Counted from the first letter of the stretch, positions 35,678 through 44,585 are shown. The stretch is DNA of 64,000 nucleotides from Solitalea canadensis DSM 3403 (GCF_000242635.2 NC_017770.1:2988669-3052668), one strand, 5' to 3'. The notes: generated from the sequence alone by a model not told the origin. Made by a program: numbers and translations.

Positions 35678-35685
35678 TATTTTTG
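35678..35685 (+). promoter_or_regulatory. TATTTTTG promoter box before higB
   Basis: Exact -7 match ending one base before the higB ATG (35687). If functional, the transcript would begin at or after the ATG, so this may instead belong to a leaderless mRNA. Confidence 0.4.
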
Positions 35686-35686
35686 T

Positions 35687-35998
35687 ATGTTTAACATTAT
35701 TACCAGAAGAACATTAATTGAATATTATAATTTATATCCAGAAGCAAAAAATGCTTTAATTGAATGGTATAACGAATTGATAAAGGCCGATTTTAATAAT
35801 TTTAATGAGTTAAAGATAGTTTTTGGAAATGCTAGCATAGTAGCTGATAACAGGGTTATATTTAATATAATGGGAAATAAATATCGGCTGATAGTTCGAA
35901 TCGCATTTGAATTTAGGGCAATTCAAATAAAATGGTTTGGAACGCATAAAGAATACAATGAAATTGATGTTGCAAAAGTTAACTATATACGAAAATGA
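35687..35998 (+). CDS. higB: HigB-type mRNA interferase toxin
   Basis: 103 residues of the HigB_toxin family: ITRRTLIEYYNLYPEAKNAL near the start and RIAFEFRAIQIKWFGTHKEYNEID near the end, the usual order in RelE-like folds of this branch. It cleaves mRNA on the ribosome. Its stop overlaps the start of the antitoxin gene by four bases (ATGA), the canonical higBA layout with toxin first. Follows a terminator, so it is an independent unit. Confidence 0.92.
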   Translation: MFNIITRRTLIEYYNLYPEAKNALIEWYNELIKADFNNFNELKIVFGNASIVADNRVIFNIMGNKYRLIVRIAFEFRAIQIKWFGTHKEYNEIDVAKVNYIRK

Positions 35999-36354
35999 GA
36001 CTAAAACCTATTTCAAATGAGTCAGAATATGATTATTGGTTAAACTGGGTTGACGAAGCTTTTGACAAACAAATTAAACCTGGTACCATTGAGGGCGATA
36101 AACTCTCCGTTGTTTTACTGTTGATAAAGGATTATGAAGACAAGAATTATTCTATTCCTTCTGCAGATCCAATTGAGGTAATTAAATTAAAAATGGAAGA
36201 AAAAGGACTCAAAAACAAAGATCTTACACAAATTCTTGGGCTTGACAAAAGTTATATTTCAGCTATTCTTAATCGCAAAAAACCACTAACACTAACAATT
36301 GCTAAACAGTTACATAAACAATTGGGAGTTTCTGCCGAGGCTTTATTAGTTTAA
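35995..36354 (+). CDS. higA: HigA-type antitoxin (HTH)
   Basis: 119 residues. The N-terminal half (LKPISNESEYDYWLNWVDEAFD) is typical of HigA antitoxins of the COG5499 group, and the C-terminal half holds a Cro/CI-type HTH (LKNKDLTQILGLDKSYISAILNRKKPL). It binds and inhibits HigB and represses the operon. Confidence 0.92.
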   Translation: MRLKPISNESEYDYWLNWVDEAFDKQIKPGTIEGDKLSVVLLLIKDYEDKNYSIPSADPIEVIKLKMEEKGLKNKDLTQILGLDKSYISAILNRKKPLTLTIAKQLHKQLGVSAEALLV

Positions 36355-36407
36355 AAACTGTTCTAAAAGCAAGCTATCAAAATCAGGTAGCTTATTTTTT
36401 GAAATAA

Positions 36408-36444
36408 ATTTAATCAAATGATTAAATCTTTTGTTTAAATCATT
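36408..36444. promoter_or_regulatory. Candidate TetR operator
   Basis: ATTTAATCA-AA-TGATTAAAT (36408-36427) is a perfect 20-bp palindrome 58 bp before the tetR-type ATG. A further half-site AAATCATT follows at 36437-36444. It is the most symmetrical sequence in this spacer and lies where a self-repressing TetR regulator would bind. Confidence 0.6.
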
Positions 36445-36485
36445 TTTATTTACAACATTTGCCTTATCAAGCACTTAATCATAAA

Positions 36486-37112
36486 ATGAGCAAAAAAAAT
36501 TCAAAAGAATTAGATAATTCAACGGAAGAAAAAATTAAGGAGGCGGCTAAAAAGCTCTTTATGCAAAAGGGGTTTGCCGCAACCAAAACCCGCGATATTG
36601 CGATGGAATCCGGGATTAATTTGGCTTTGCTCAATTATTACTTCCGCAGTAAAGAGAAACTCTTTGAAATCATTATCAGAGAGCGTTTGCAACAGTTTAT
36701 TCAAGGAATTAAGCTAGTGTTTAACGATGAGTCTACCACGTTCTATGAAAAAATTGAAACACTGGCAGCTCATTACATCGATATGCTTTCTGAACAACCC
36801 GATCTACCTTTATTCATTTTAAGTGAACTTAGAGCTCAACCTTTGCAGGTACTAAATAAACTGGGAGTCAAAGATTTTCTTATGAGTTCAGTTTTCATAA
36901 AGCAACTGTTTGAAGAAATGAAAACAGGCAATATAACACAGGTACATCCACTTCATTTCATGGCAAATCTTATGGGTTCACTCGTATTTCCATTTGTTGC
37001 CAGTCCGATTTTAAAAGGTATTACCGAAATGGATCAGGATACATTCAATAAATTGATGCAGGAGCGAAAAAAACTGGTTCCACAATGGATCATTAAAAGC
37101 TTTAGACCCTAA
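36486..37112 (+). CDS. TetR/AcrR-family regulator of the downstream ABC exporter
   Basis: 208 residues from the ATG at 36486 (MSKKNSKELDNS). The N-terminal HTH is KKLFMQKGFAATKTRDIAMESGINLALLNYYFRSKEKLF. The C-terminal helical domain resembles that of YbiH/CecR (about residues 90-205, EQPDLPLFILSEL). It is the first gene of a unit with an adaptor, two ATPases and two permeases, the same gene content as E. coli cecR-ybhGFSR. It likely represses the unit through the palindrome at 36408 and responds to drugs or toxic small molecules. Confidence 0.9.
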   Translation: MSKKNSKELDNSTEEKIKEAAKKLFMQKGFAATKTRDIAMESGINLALLNYYFRSKEKLFEIIIRERLQQFIQGIKLVFNDESTTFYEKIETLAAHYIDMLSEQPDLPLFILSELRAQPLQVLNKLGVKDFLMSSVFIKQLFEEMKTGNITQVHPLHFMANLMGSLVFPFVASPILKGITEMDQDTFNKLMQERKKLVPQWIIKSFRP

Positions 37113-37182
37113 TTAATCAGTGCAATCAAAAAATCAGTAAAAATCGGTGTAATCAAAAACTAATCCGTGTAATCCAAAAAAA

Positions 37183-38073
37183 ATGAAAACAACCATCATA
37201 TTTGCCTCATCCCTCCTTCTACTTGTTTCGTGCAAGCAAAAGGATAATATCTCTGATGCTTCCGGAACATTTGAAACTGAAGAAACGATTATATCAGCTG
37301 AGGCGACAGGCACATTAAAACAATTTGACATTCAGGAAGGTCAGACAATACCGGCGGGAACAATGATTGGCTATATCGACAGCCTTCAATTATATCTTAA
37401 GAAACGTCAGCTGGAAGCTCAAATAAAGGCCACATTAAGTAAAAAACCGGATATTTCAGCTCAACTTGCAGCTTTGCAGGAACAATTAAAAGCAGCTGAA
37501 AGAGACCAGGTAAGATATACCAACCTGTTAAAAGACGATGCAACTACAAGAAAGCAAGTGGATGACATCAATTCTCAGGTGGCCATCTTAAAAAGACAAA
37601 TCGCTGCACAGCAATCTTCTTTAGCCATCTCAACAGGAAGTATTTCAGAAGAAACCAATCCGCTTAAAGTACAGATTGCACAAACAAATGATCAGCTTGA
37701 AAAATGCAGAATCATTAATCCAATTACAGGAACTGTGCTAACCAAATATGCTGAACGTAATGAAATGGCTTCACCGGGGAAAGCACTTTATAAAATTGCA
37801 GATCTTTCGTCACTTAATCTTCGCGCCTATGTAACAGGCGATCAGCTTCCTAAAATCAAGTTAAATCAAAAGGTTAAAGTATTAACGGATAACGGAAAAG
37901 ACAGTTACAAAGAGCAGCAAGGTACTATCATCTGGATTAACGATAAAGCCGAATTTACTCCTAAAACCATTCAGACCAAAGATGAACGCGCTAACCTTGT
38001 CTATGCAGTAAAGATCAAAGTACCGAATGACGGTTCTCTTAAAATTGGAATGTATGGTGAGGTGAAGTTTTAG
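37183..38073 (+). CDS. HlyD/YbhG-type membrane-fusion protein
   Basis: 296 residues with a lipoprotein signal (MKTTIIFASSLLLLVSC). Biotinyl-lipoyl barrel halves appear at ETIISAEATGTLKQFDIQEG and INPITGTVLTKYAERNEM, with a long coiled coil between them (AQLAALQEQLKAAERDQVRY to KRQIAAQQSS, about residues 90-150). This is the periplasmic adaptor of the ABC exporter. It lies 70 bp after the tetR-type gene, in a spacer made of GTGTAATC-type words. Confidence 0.9.
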   Translation: MKTTIIFASSLLLLVSCKQKDNISDASGTFETEETIISAEATGTLKQFDIQEGQTIPAGTMIGYIDSLQLYLKKRQLEAQIKATLSKKPDISAQLAALQEQLKAAERDQVRYTNLLKDDATTRKQVDDINSQVAILKRQIAAQQSSLAISTGSISEETNPLKVQIAQTNDQLEKCRIINPITGTVLTKYAERNEMASPGKALYKIADLSSLNLRAYVTGDQLPKIKLNQKVKVLTDNGKDSYKEQQGTIIWINDKAEFTPKTIQTKDERANLVYAVKIKVPNDGSLKIGMYGEVKF

Positions 38074-38245
38074 GGGAATTGCGGGTTGCGAGTTAAGGGT
38101 TGCGAGTTCTTATTAAATGTTACAATTATTTTATTAGAGATTAATAATGAAGTTTTGAACCCTAATGCATTATATATGAACCAGTAACGCGCAACACGAA
38201 ACTCGTAATATCAATAAACAACCCGAAAATCGTAAATACAAAAAA
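38074..38245. repeat. Spacer repeat family (GGGTTGCGAGTT...AACACGAAACTCGTAA)
   Basis: The left side has GGGTTGCGAGTTAAGGGTTG, a tandem of GGGTTGCGAGTT. The right side has GCGCAACACGAAACTCGTAA. These ends are approximately complementary. Similar words end the spacer at 42680 and at 51105-51130. Confidence 0.5.
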
Positions 38246-39157
38246 ATGGTAAACCTGAAAGAACTTACAAAAACATATAACAAAGGGAGCCTGACTGCGG
38301 TTGATAAGGTTTCGTTTGAGGTATCCAAAGGTGAGCTATTTGGATTAATAGGTCCGGATGGTGCCGGAAAAACCAGCATATTCCGCATGCTAACCACCCT
38401 GCTACTTCCGGATGGCGGATCAGCTACTGTAGATGGTTTTGATATAGTTAAGGATTATAAACAGATCAGGAATACAGTTGGTTATATGCCCGGACGGTTT
38501 TCACTGTACCAGGATCTAACTGTTGAGGAAAACCTGAAGTTTTTTGCTACCGTTTTTAATACCACAATTGAAGAGAATTACCATCTCATAAAAGATATTT
38601 ACATTCAAATAGAGCCTTTTAAAACTCGAAGGGCAGGAAAATTATCCGGAGGGATGAAGCAAAAACTGGCGCTTTGCTGTGCCTTGGTCCATAAACCTAC
38701 TGTTCTTTTTCTGGATGAGCCCACAACCGGTGTTGATGCTGTTTCAAGAAAAGAGTTTTGGGAAATGTTGAAAAAACTTAAGGAACAAGGCATTACCATT
38801 CTTGTTTCAACCCCTTATATGGATGAAGCTACCTTATGTGATCGGATTGCACTAATCCAATCAGGGAAAATTTTATCTATAGATACCCCAGAACAAATTA
38901 TAGGTAGTTACAAAGGAAATTTATATGCTATTAAGTCGAATAAAATTTATCAACTATTAAAAGATGTTCATCAATATGCAGAAACATTAAGTTGCTATGC
39001 TTTTGGCGAATACCTTCATATTCAATTTAAAAACAACAATACTGAAAATGAGACGCTGTTGATAAATTACCTTAAACAGAAAGATCACCGTAATTTGACA
39101 CTTAAGCAAACCATTCCTACAATTGAGGACTGCTTTATCAAGTTGATGACAAGTTAA
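38246..39157 (+). CDS. ABC transporter ATP-binding protein (YbhF N-half-like)
   Basis: 303 residues. Walker A is GLIGPDGAGKTS (about 35-45), with Asp where Asn is usual, as in the first ATPase half of YbhF. The signature is KLSGGMKQKLALC, Walker B is VLFLDEPTTGVD, and the H-loop region reads ILVSTPYMDEA, with Pro-Tyr replacing the usual His, so the switch histidine is missing. The C-terminal extension of about 70 residues is probably regulatory. It pairs with the second ATPase in a heterodimer. Confidence 0.9.
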   Translation: MVNLKELTKTYNKGSLTAVDKVSFEVSKGELFGLIGPDGAGKTSIFRMLTTLLLPDGGSATVDGFDIVKDYKQIRNTVGYMPGRFSLYQDLTVEENLKFFATVFNTTIEENYHLIKDIYIQIEPFKTRRAGKLSGGMKQKLALCCALVHKPTVLFLDEPTTGVDAVSRKEFWEMLKKLKEQGITILVSTPYMDEATLCDRIALIQSGKILSIDTPEQIIGSYKGNLYAIKSNKIYQLLKDVHQYAETLSCYAFGEYLHIQFKNNNTENETLLINYLKQKDHRNLTLKQTIPTIEDCFIKLMTS

Positions 39158-39258
39158 ATTAACTAGATCATGGATCATAGTTCATTGTTCATAGAATAAA
39201 CAGCTGACTATCAGCTATGAACCAAGATCTATGATCTATAAACCATAAACTAAACATT
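39158..39258. repeat. Spacer repeat family (GATCATAG/CTATGATC words)
   Basis: CATGGATCATAGTTCATTGT on the left and ATGAACCAAGATCTATGATC on the right are partly complementary words around a middle ATCAGCTATGAAC. This is a different family from those in the neighbouring spacers. Confidence 0.45.
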
Positions 39259-39999
39259 ATGCAAACAGTAATCCACGCAGAGAAACTAAGTAAGCATTTC
39301 GGCGACTTTAAAGCGGTAAGTGAGATTAGTTTTAATGTACAGACTGGTGAGATTTTTGGTTTTCTGGGTGCTAATGGAGCCGGAAAAACGACCGCCATGC
39401 GCATGCTTTGTGGCTTATCCATTCCAACTTCGGGAAAGGCTTCTGTGGCAGGTTTTGATGTTTTTAAACAAACCGAGCAAATCAAAAAGAACATCGGTTA
39501 TATGAGTCAGAAGTTTTCTCTTTATGAAGACCTGACAGTAACGGAAAACATCAGATTCTTTGGAGGAATCTATGGACTTTCCAATGCTGAACTTAAGGAG
39601 AAAAGCGAACTTCTGATCAACCAATTAGGGCTACAAAATGAAACCAAAAAGTTAGTTGGTGCTTTACCATTAGGCTGGAAACAGAAACTATCGTTCTCAG
39701 TTGCTGTATTACATAATCCTAAAATCGTATTTCTCGATGAACCTACAGGCGGTGTTGACCCTGTAACTCGTCGGCAGTTTTGGGATTTAATATACGAAGC
39801 CGCAGAACGTGGAGTAACCATTTTTGTAACCACGCATTATATGGATGAAGCCGAATATTGCAACCGGGTTTCCATTATGGTCGACGGTAAAATTGAAGCA
39901 TTGGACTCCCCTACTGGACTTAAAGAACAATTTAACGCCGATTCAATGAATGAAGTGTTCTTTGAATTGGCCCGGGGAGCAAAACGAAACGGAGATTAA
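39259..39999 (+). CDS. ABC transporter ATP-binding protein (YbhF C-half-like)
   Basis: 246 residues. Walker A is LGANGAGKTT (about 36-45). The signature is degenerate, GALPLGWKQKLSF in place of LSGG. Walker B is IVFLDEPTGGVD, and the switch histidine in FVTTHYMDEAEYCN is present. With the neighbouring ATPase (good signature, missing histidine) it forms an asymmetric pair with one consensus and one degenerate site. In E. coli the two halves are one polypeptide. Confidence 0.9.
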   Translation: MQTVIHAEKLSKHFGDFKAVSEISFNVQTGEIFGFLGANGAGKTTAMRMLCGLSIPTSGKASVAGFDVFKQTEQIKKNIGYMSQKFSLYEDLTVTENIRFFGGIYGLSNAELKEKSELLINQLGLQNETKKLVGALPLGWKQKLSFSVAVLHNPKIVFLDEPTGGVDPVTRRQFWDLIYEAAERGVTIFVTTHYMDEAEYCNRVSIMVDGKIEALDSPTGLKEQFNADSMNEVFFELARGAKRNGD

Positions 40000-40101
40000 T
40001 GAATTGGCTATTAGGTTTTAGCTATTAGCTCCTAAAGATTTACTAATTGATGCTTTAACCTAGTTGCTAAGACTAATTGCTAATAGCTAAAAAACAAAAA
40101 A
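40000..40101. repeat. Spacer repeat family (GCTATTAG/CTAATAGC)
   Basis: GGCTATTAGGTTTTAGCTATTAG-type words, split here as GCTATTAGGTTTTAGC and TTAGCTATTAG, face TTGCTAATAGCTAAAAAAC at the right end. Related words occur at 21890-22050 and 61810-61930. Confidence 0.5.
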
Positions 40102-41208
40102 ATGAACCAGTTTCTTTCATTCGTAAAAAAAGAGTTTCTGCACGTTTTCCGCGACAGGAAAACACTACTTATGTTATTTGGCTTACCAATAGTACAGATT
40201 GTACTCTTTGGGTTTGCTTTAACCAATGAAATCAAAAATTCTAAAATTACGGTGGTTGATTATGCAAAAGATTTAACCTCCCAGGAGCTGATTACCAAAA
40301 TTGCAGCCAGCAATTATTTTGATATCGATAAATCAGTGCTAGGACCGAAGGAAATTGAAAAAGCGTTTCAGGAGGGGAGAATAAAACTGGTTGTCATTTT
40401 CCCTAATAACTTTGGCTCGGATTTACAGCATTTGAAAAAAACCCAGATACAGATTCTGGCAGATGCATCCGATCCCAATACGGCCACTACATTAACAAGC
40501 TACGTTTCAAACATTGTTGCAGATTATCAAAAGGAACAACAGGCTCTTCAAGCATTACCTTTAAGTATAACACCTCAAATCAGAATGTTATACAACCCGC
40601 AGCTAAAAGGAGCACCTAACTTTGTTCCGGGTGTAATGGCACTCGTTTTAATGTTGGTTTGTGTTATGATGACTTCGATTTCAATTGTTAGAGAAAAGGA
40701 ATTGGGAACAATGGAGATCTTGTTAGTTTCCCCATTTAAACCCGTCTATGTTATTCTGTCTAAAGCAATTCCTTACTTAATACTTTCACTGGTTAACCTT
40801 ACAGTTATTTTGCTTTTGAGCAGGTTTGTACTCGATGTTCCCGCAAATGGCAGTGTGTTTTTATTGGTAGCTATCAGTACTTTATTTATTATCACAGCAC
40901 TTTCATTAGGTTTATTGATATCCACAAGTACTGCTTCACAGCAAACGGCTATGTTACTCTCCTTAATGGGAATGCTATTGCCAACAATGTTATTTACCGG
41001 CTTTATGTTTCCGATTGAAAATATGCCATTACCATTACAGATCCTATCTAATGCAGTTCCGGCTAAGTGGTATTATATCATAGTAAAGGCAATTATGATA
41101 AAAGGTTTAGGTTTCTCAGCGATCTGGAAAGAAACATTGATTTTATTGGGAATGACACTGTTTCTGCTGGCATTGAGTCTTAAAAAGTTTAATGTAAGAT
41201 TAGGATAA
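40102..41208 (+). CDS. ABC-2 type permease (YbhS-like)
   Basis: 368 residues with the ABC-2 layout: one N-terminal TM (LFGLPIVQIVLFGFALT), a large extracytoplasmic domain (about 45-175) and five to six C-terminal helices. The IVREKELGTMEILLVSPF motif, found in the cytosolic loop of the family, is present near residue 190. It forms the membrane channel with the next permease for drug export. Start ATG at 40102. Confidence 0.9.
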   Translation: MNQFLSFVKKEFLHVFRDRKTLLMLFGLPIVQIVLFGFALTNEIKNSKITVVDYAKDLTSQELITKIAASNYFDIDKSVLGPKEIEKAFQEGRIKLVVIFPNNFGSDLQHLKKTQIQILADASDPNTATTLTSYVSNIVADYQKEQQALQALPLSITPQIRMLYNPQLKGAPNFVPGVMALVLMLVCVMMTSISIVREKELGTMEILLVSPFKPVYVILSKAIPYLILSLVNLTVILLLSRFVLDVPANGSVFLLVAISTLFIITALSLGLLISTSTASQQTAMLLSLMGMLLPTMLFTGFMFPIENMPLPLQILSNAVPAKWYYIIVKAIMIKGLGFSAIWKETLILLGMTLFLLALSLKKFNVRLG

Positions 41209-41270
41209 ACCGCTAAGACGCTAAGTCGCAAAGAAAAAAGGCGTACACCTGAGTGACTTTGCGGTAAAAA
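41208..41270. repeat. CGCAAAG-type interspersed repeat, copy 4
   Basis: CCGCTAAGACGCTAAGTCGC and AAAGAAAAAAGGCGT then GTGACTTTGCGG. The ends form an inverted repeat. Here the element fills a true spacer between two permease genes, unlike copies 1-3, which lie in reading frames. Confidence 0.6.
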
Positions 41271-41277
41271 ATACATT

Positions 41278-42399
41278 ATGAGAACGATCTTATTTTTATT
41301 GCAAAAGGAATTTAAGCAGATATTCAGGAACAAGGCATTGTTACCTGTACTGTTTGCTGCTCCAATTATACAGTTGATCATTTTACCTTTGGCAGCCAAT
41401 TATGAAGTAAAGAATATTTCAATTGCGGTTGTAGATCATGATCGTTCACCGTATTCACAAAAGCTGATCTCTAAAATAATAGCTTCCGGTTATTTCAAAT
41501 TGACAGGATATAATTCATCATTTGCAGAAGCAGATGAATTAATTAAGGCAGATAAAGCCGACTTAATATTAGAAATTCCGGCAAGATTTGAACGCGATTT
41601 GGTGAGAAATAATCAACAACAGCTTTTTGTTGCCGTAAATGCCATTAACGGTACAAAAGCTAATTTAGGAGGGGCTTACCTGGGCCAGATCATTGCAGCT
41701 TTTAATAATGACATTCGTATCGACTGGATTCAACCATCAAGGGTTAGCCAACAACCAACGATTGAAATTGCAAGCTCCAACTGGTTTAATCCGTTATTAA
41801 ATTACCGTTTTTTCATGGTTCCGGGCATTCTGGCTGTTTTGGTAACAATGATTGCCGGCTATATGTCGTCGCTAAATATTGTAAAAGAAAAAGAAATAGG
41901 AACCATCGAACAAATTAATGTTACCCCTATCCGCAAGCATCATTTTATCTTGGGTAAACTTATTCCATTTTGGGTTCTGGGAATGTTCATTTTTTCATTT
42001 GGACTATTTATTATCGCCCGCTTTATTTACGGCATTATTCCGGTCGGAAACATCTTGCTACTTTACGCATTTCTTGCTGTTTATTTGCTGGCATTGTTAG
42101 GCTTCGGATTATTAATATCCACTTATTGTGATACCCAACAACAAGCTATGTCAGTAGCCTTTTTCTTTGTAATGATCTTTATGCTAATGAGTGGATTATT
42201 TACTCCTATTGAAAGTATGCCCGAATGGGCAAAATGGATTAGCAGATTTAGTCCGGTTACTTATTTTATCGAAGTAATGCGTATGGTTGTTTTAAAAGGA
42301 AGTGGATTCAACGACATCAAGTTTCATTTTCTGAAAATTATCGGATTCGCTATTGTATTAAATAGTTGGGCAATATGGAATTATAGAAAAACATCGTAG
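41278..42399 (+). CDS. ABC-2 type permease (YbhR-like)
   Basis: 373 residues with the same ABC-2 layout as its neighbour: N-terminal TM (LPVLFAAPIIQLIILPLA), an extracytoplasmic domain, then a helical bundle with IVKEKEIGTIEQINVTPI as the family loop motif and SPVTYFIEVMRMVVLKG near the end. The last gene of the exporter operon. The heterodimer of the two permeases would be energised by the two ATPases. Confidence 0.9.
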   Translation: MRTILFLLQKEFKQIFRNKALLPVLFAAPIIQLIILPLAANYEVKNISIAVVDHDRSPYSQKLISKIIASGYFKLTGYNSSFAEADELIKADKADLILEIPARFERDLVRNNQQQLFVAVNAINGTKANLGGAYLGQIIAAFNNDIRIDWIQPSRVSQQPTIEIASSNWFNPLLNYRFFMVPGILAVLVTMIAGYMSSLNIVKEKEIGTIEQINVTPIRKHHFILGKLIPFWVLGMFIFSFGLFIIARFIYGIIPVGNILLLYAFLAVYLLALLGFGLLISTYCDTQQQAMSVAFFFVMIFMLMSGLFTPIESMPEWAKWISRFSPVTYFIEVMRMVVLKGSGFNDIKFHFLKIIGFAIVLNSWAIWNYRKTS

Positions 42400-42704
42400 A
42401 CGACCTCATTACGGATTGTGAATTTCGTGTTACGAGTTTTAAATTAATGATAACGGATCGATCGGAAAAAGTTGGGAAGGATCGAATTGTATACTCAGAA
42501 TTTATGACGCTTAAATTATTTAAATCTCTGGAGGAGAATAGCCTTAGTAGATATACATCAGTCTAATACATAAGCCCCGAATGGGCGAAACTAATTCTCG
42601 GTTTAGTTTCACTCCATCCGGAGTTAACTTTTCTAATCTTTTATTTTAAAGATGATATTATGGTAACTCATAACACGAAACATGTAATCACCAATTATAA
42701 ATTT
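42400..42704. other. Non-coding spacer with repeat fragments
   Basis: No gene seen. It holds AAGCCCCGAATGGGCGAAACT (split as AAGCCCCGAATGGGC then GAAACT), related to the GCCC...GGGC palindromes at 12905 and 62023, and an end GTAACTCATAACACGAAACA resembling the spacer family at 38074. Confidence 0.4.
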
Positions 42705-43115
42705 TCAATTCTTTTTTAGCTTATATTCATAAATGGTACTTCCTCCATCATATTTTACCTCTTTTTTAAGGTTCAGATTCTTTCCATCAAATGAATACTC
42801 ATACTCTCCAGAGAGAATCAGCCCCCAGTCGAAATCGGCTGTCCAGTAATTTTGATCAGCAAAAGCCATTTTACCGAGATTTATAGTACAGGAGCCTGAA
42901 CCACCGGCTGGAAACCTGTTCGCTCCGGCAGTTGAAGAAAACCGGTTACCTTCAATAGTCAAACTTGTTTTTCCAGTGTGAACAGTTGAGCCATAACTCA
43001 CTTTAAAATCACCGGAATAAGAACCTTCTTCTACTCTATTCTCCTCTTTTTTACTGCATGCGATAAATGAAACGACAGCAACAAAAACTATTAATGTAAG
43101 TAGTGTTTTTTTCAT
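42705..43115 (-). CDS. Hypothetical lipoprotein
   Basis: 136 residues with a lipoprotein signal (MKKTLLTLIVFVAVVSFIAC) and a mature part that looks like a small beta-barrel or beta-sandwich (alternating short strands: GSYSGDFKVSYGSTVHTG, TSLTIEGNRFSST). No family recognised. It stands alone between the drug exporter and the iron-sulfur protein gene. Confidence 0.7.
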   Translation of the reverse strand: MKKTLLTLIVFVAVVSFIACSKKEENRVEEGSYSGDFKVSYGSTVHTGKTSLTIEGNRFSSTAGANRFPAGGSGSCTINLGKMAFADQNYWTADFDWGLILSGEYEYSFDGKNLNLKKEVKYDGGSTIYEYKLKKN

Positions 43116-43171
43116 AACTAAACATGTTTAACAACAATACGATACTATAACTAATTATGCTACAAACAGTT

Positions 43172-43600
43172 TTATCCTTCAAAACCATTTTTCACATGAC
43201 TACCATCGCAATAAGGTTTATTATGAGAGCCTCCACATCGACAAAACGCTGTTGTTTTATTCTTTATACTTTCATTTCCATCTCTATCTCTCACTTTCAA
43301 GGTACCATAAATCAACAAAGGTCCATTCTTTAAAACCTCGACCACTGTTTCCAGCTGTTCGGCCTCTTTGTTTTCTTCACCGTTTATGTAATAACTTAAG
43401 GCTCCCGACGGGCACCGCTTCACCTGTTCAATAATTTCTTTGGTTGAGCCTCCTTCAATAGCTATCCAAGGTCGTTTTGTTGGATTAAATACAGATGGTA
43501 AACCTGTAAAGCAAATACGTGAATGAATGCATTTGCCACTTTCCCACACTACCGTTACCTCTCCATTGCTATATTTCTTTTTAACATTTTGCTTATCCAT
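43172..43600 (-). CDS. YjdI-type 4Fe-4S domain fused to a CDGSH iron-sulfur domain
   Basis: 142 residues. The N-terminal half (residues 8-75) is the divergent mono-cluster ferredoxin domain of YjdI (SGKCIHSRICFTGLP...VKRCPSGALSYYI), with four or more Cys. The C-terminal half has the CDGSH motif CRCGGSHNKPYCDGSH (about 118-134), which binds a redox-active [2Fe-2S] cluster through three Cys and one His. The two-domain order is widespread in Bacteroidota. Probably an electron-transfer or sensor protein in the cytosol; partners unknown. Confidence 0.9.
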   Translation of the reverse strand: MDKQNVKKKYSNGEVTVVWESGKCIHSRICFTGLPSVFNPTKRPWIAIEGGSTKEIIEQVKRCPSGALSYYINGEENKEAEQLETVVEVLKNGPLLIYGTLKVRDRDGNESIKNKTTAFCRCGGSHNKPYCDGSHVKNGFEG

Positions 43601-43880
43601 GATATTTTACATTAAGGTTAAGAGGGTGTTATAAATTTAACAGTTCTATGTTATCTTTTTGTAAGATTTTTAAAAATCTACCAATAAAAGAAAGCTTAGT
43701 ATTATATTTGATAGACCCCATAAGCAAAAACTCCTGCTTTTGGCTCGATTTGTGATATTAATTGATATCATAACCAAAACATTCCTTTCGGAATGAGTTA
43801 AGAACACGACCTGGATCTACACTCTTAACAATTTTTTACCTGCAATTAATCGTATTTATAATCAAATAACGCTTATCCGT

Positions 43881-44585
43881 ATGAAAATTCATTATTTCCA
43901 ACACGTACCATTTGAAGGATTAGGTTTTATAGAAAGCTGGATTAAAGAAAAAGGCTTTGAACTAAGCAGCACACATTTTTTCGAAAATCATACACTTCCC
44001 GACCTTAATGATGTTGATTGGTTAATAGTGATGGGCGGACCAATGGGCGTTTATGATGAAGATAAATATGAATGGCTAAAAGCAGAAAAGGAGTTTATTA
44101 AAAAAGCTATTGAAGCTGACAAGGTTGTTTTGGGTATATGTCTTGGCTCACAATTAGTTGCGGAGGTGTTAGGAGCCAATGTATTTCCGAATAAATTCAA
44201 AGAAATTGGATGGTTTCCGGTGGAAGTTTTTGAAGCTACTCACAAATTCAATTTTCCACAAAACAGAATAACAGTATTTCATTGGCATGGAGATACATTT
44301 GAATTGCCTGAAGGAGCTACTTTGGCAGCAAGCTCAAGAGCTTGCATTAACCAGGCTTTTAGATTTAAAGACAAAGTGGTGGGACTGCAATTTCATTTAG
44401 AAGCGACCCCTGAATCAATTGAACAAATGATCAAACACTGCGGCGATGAATTAGAACCTAATGCTTTTATTCAATCAGCCGAGCAGATCAGAAATAATGC
44501 TTCCAACTATTTTGAACAAAACCATACAGCTATGCGACTGATTCTGGAATATATGGAATCATTGGAAGCTGTTAATACCATTTAA
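43881..44585 (+). CDS. Class I glutamine amidotransferase-like protein
   Basis: 234 residues of a GATase-1 fold. The nucleophile Cys is in VLGICLGSQLVAE near residue 87, and the catalytic His-Glu pair is in VGLQFHLEATPE. An N-terminal strand (FPF-like: KIHYFQHVPFEGLGFI) and the oxyanion loop MGGPMGVYDED are typical of the GuaA-like, stand-alone amidotransferases. No partner synthetase is next to it, so it may be a hydrolase of gamma-glutamyl compounds or a free glutaminase. Substrate unknown. Confidence 0.88.
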   Translation: MKIHYFQHVPFEGLGFIESWIKEKGFELSSTHFFENHTLPDLNDVDWLIVMGGPMGVYDEDKYEWLKAEKEFIKKAIEADKVVLGICLGSQLVAEVLGANVFPNKFKEIGWFPVEVFEATHKFNFPQNRITVFHWHGDTFELPEGATLAASSRACINQAFRFKDKVVGLQFHLEATPESIEQMIKHCGDELEPNAFIQSAEQIRNNASNYFEQNHTAMRLILEYMESLEAVNTI

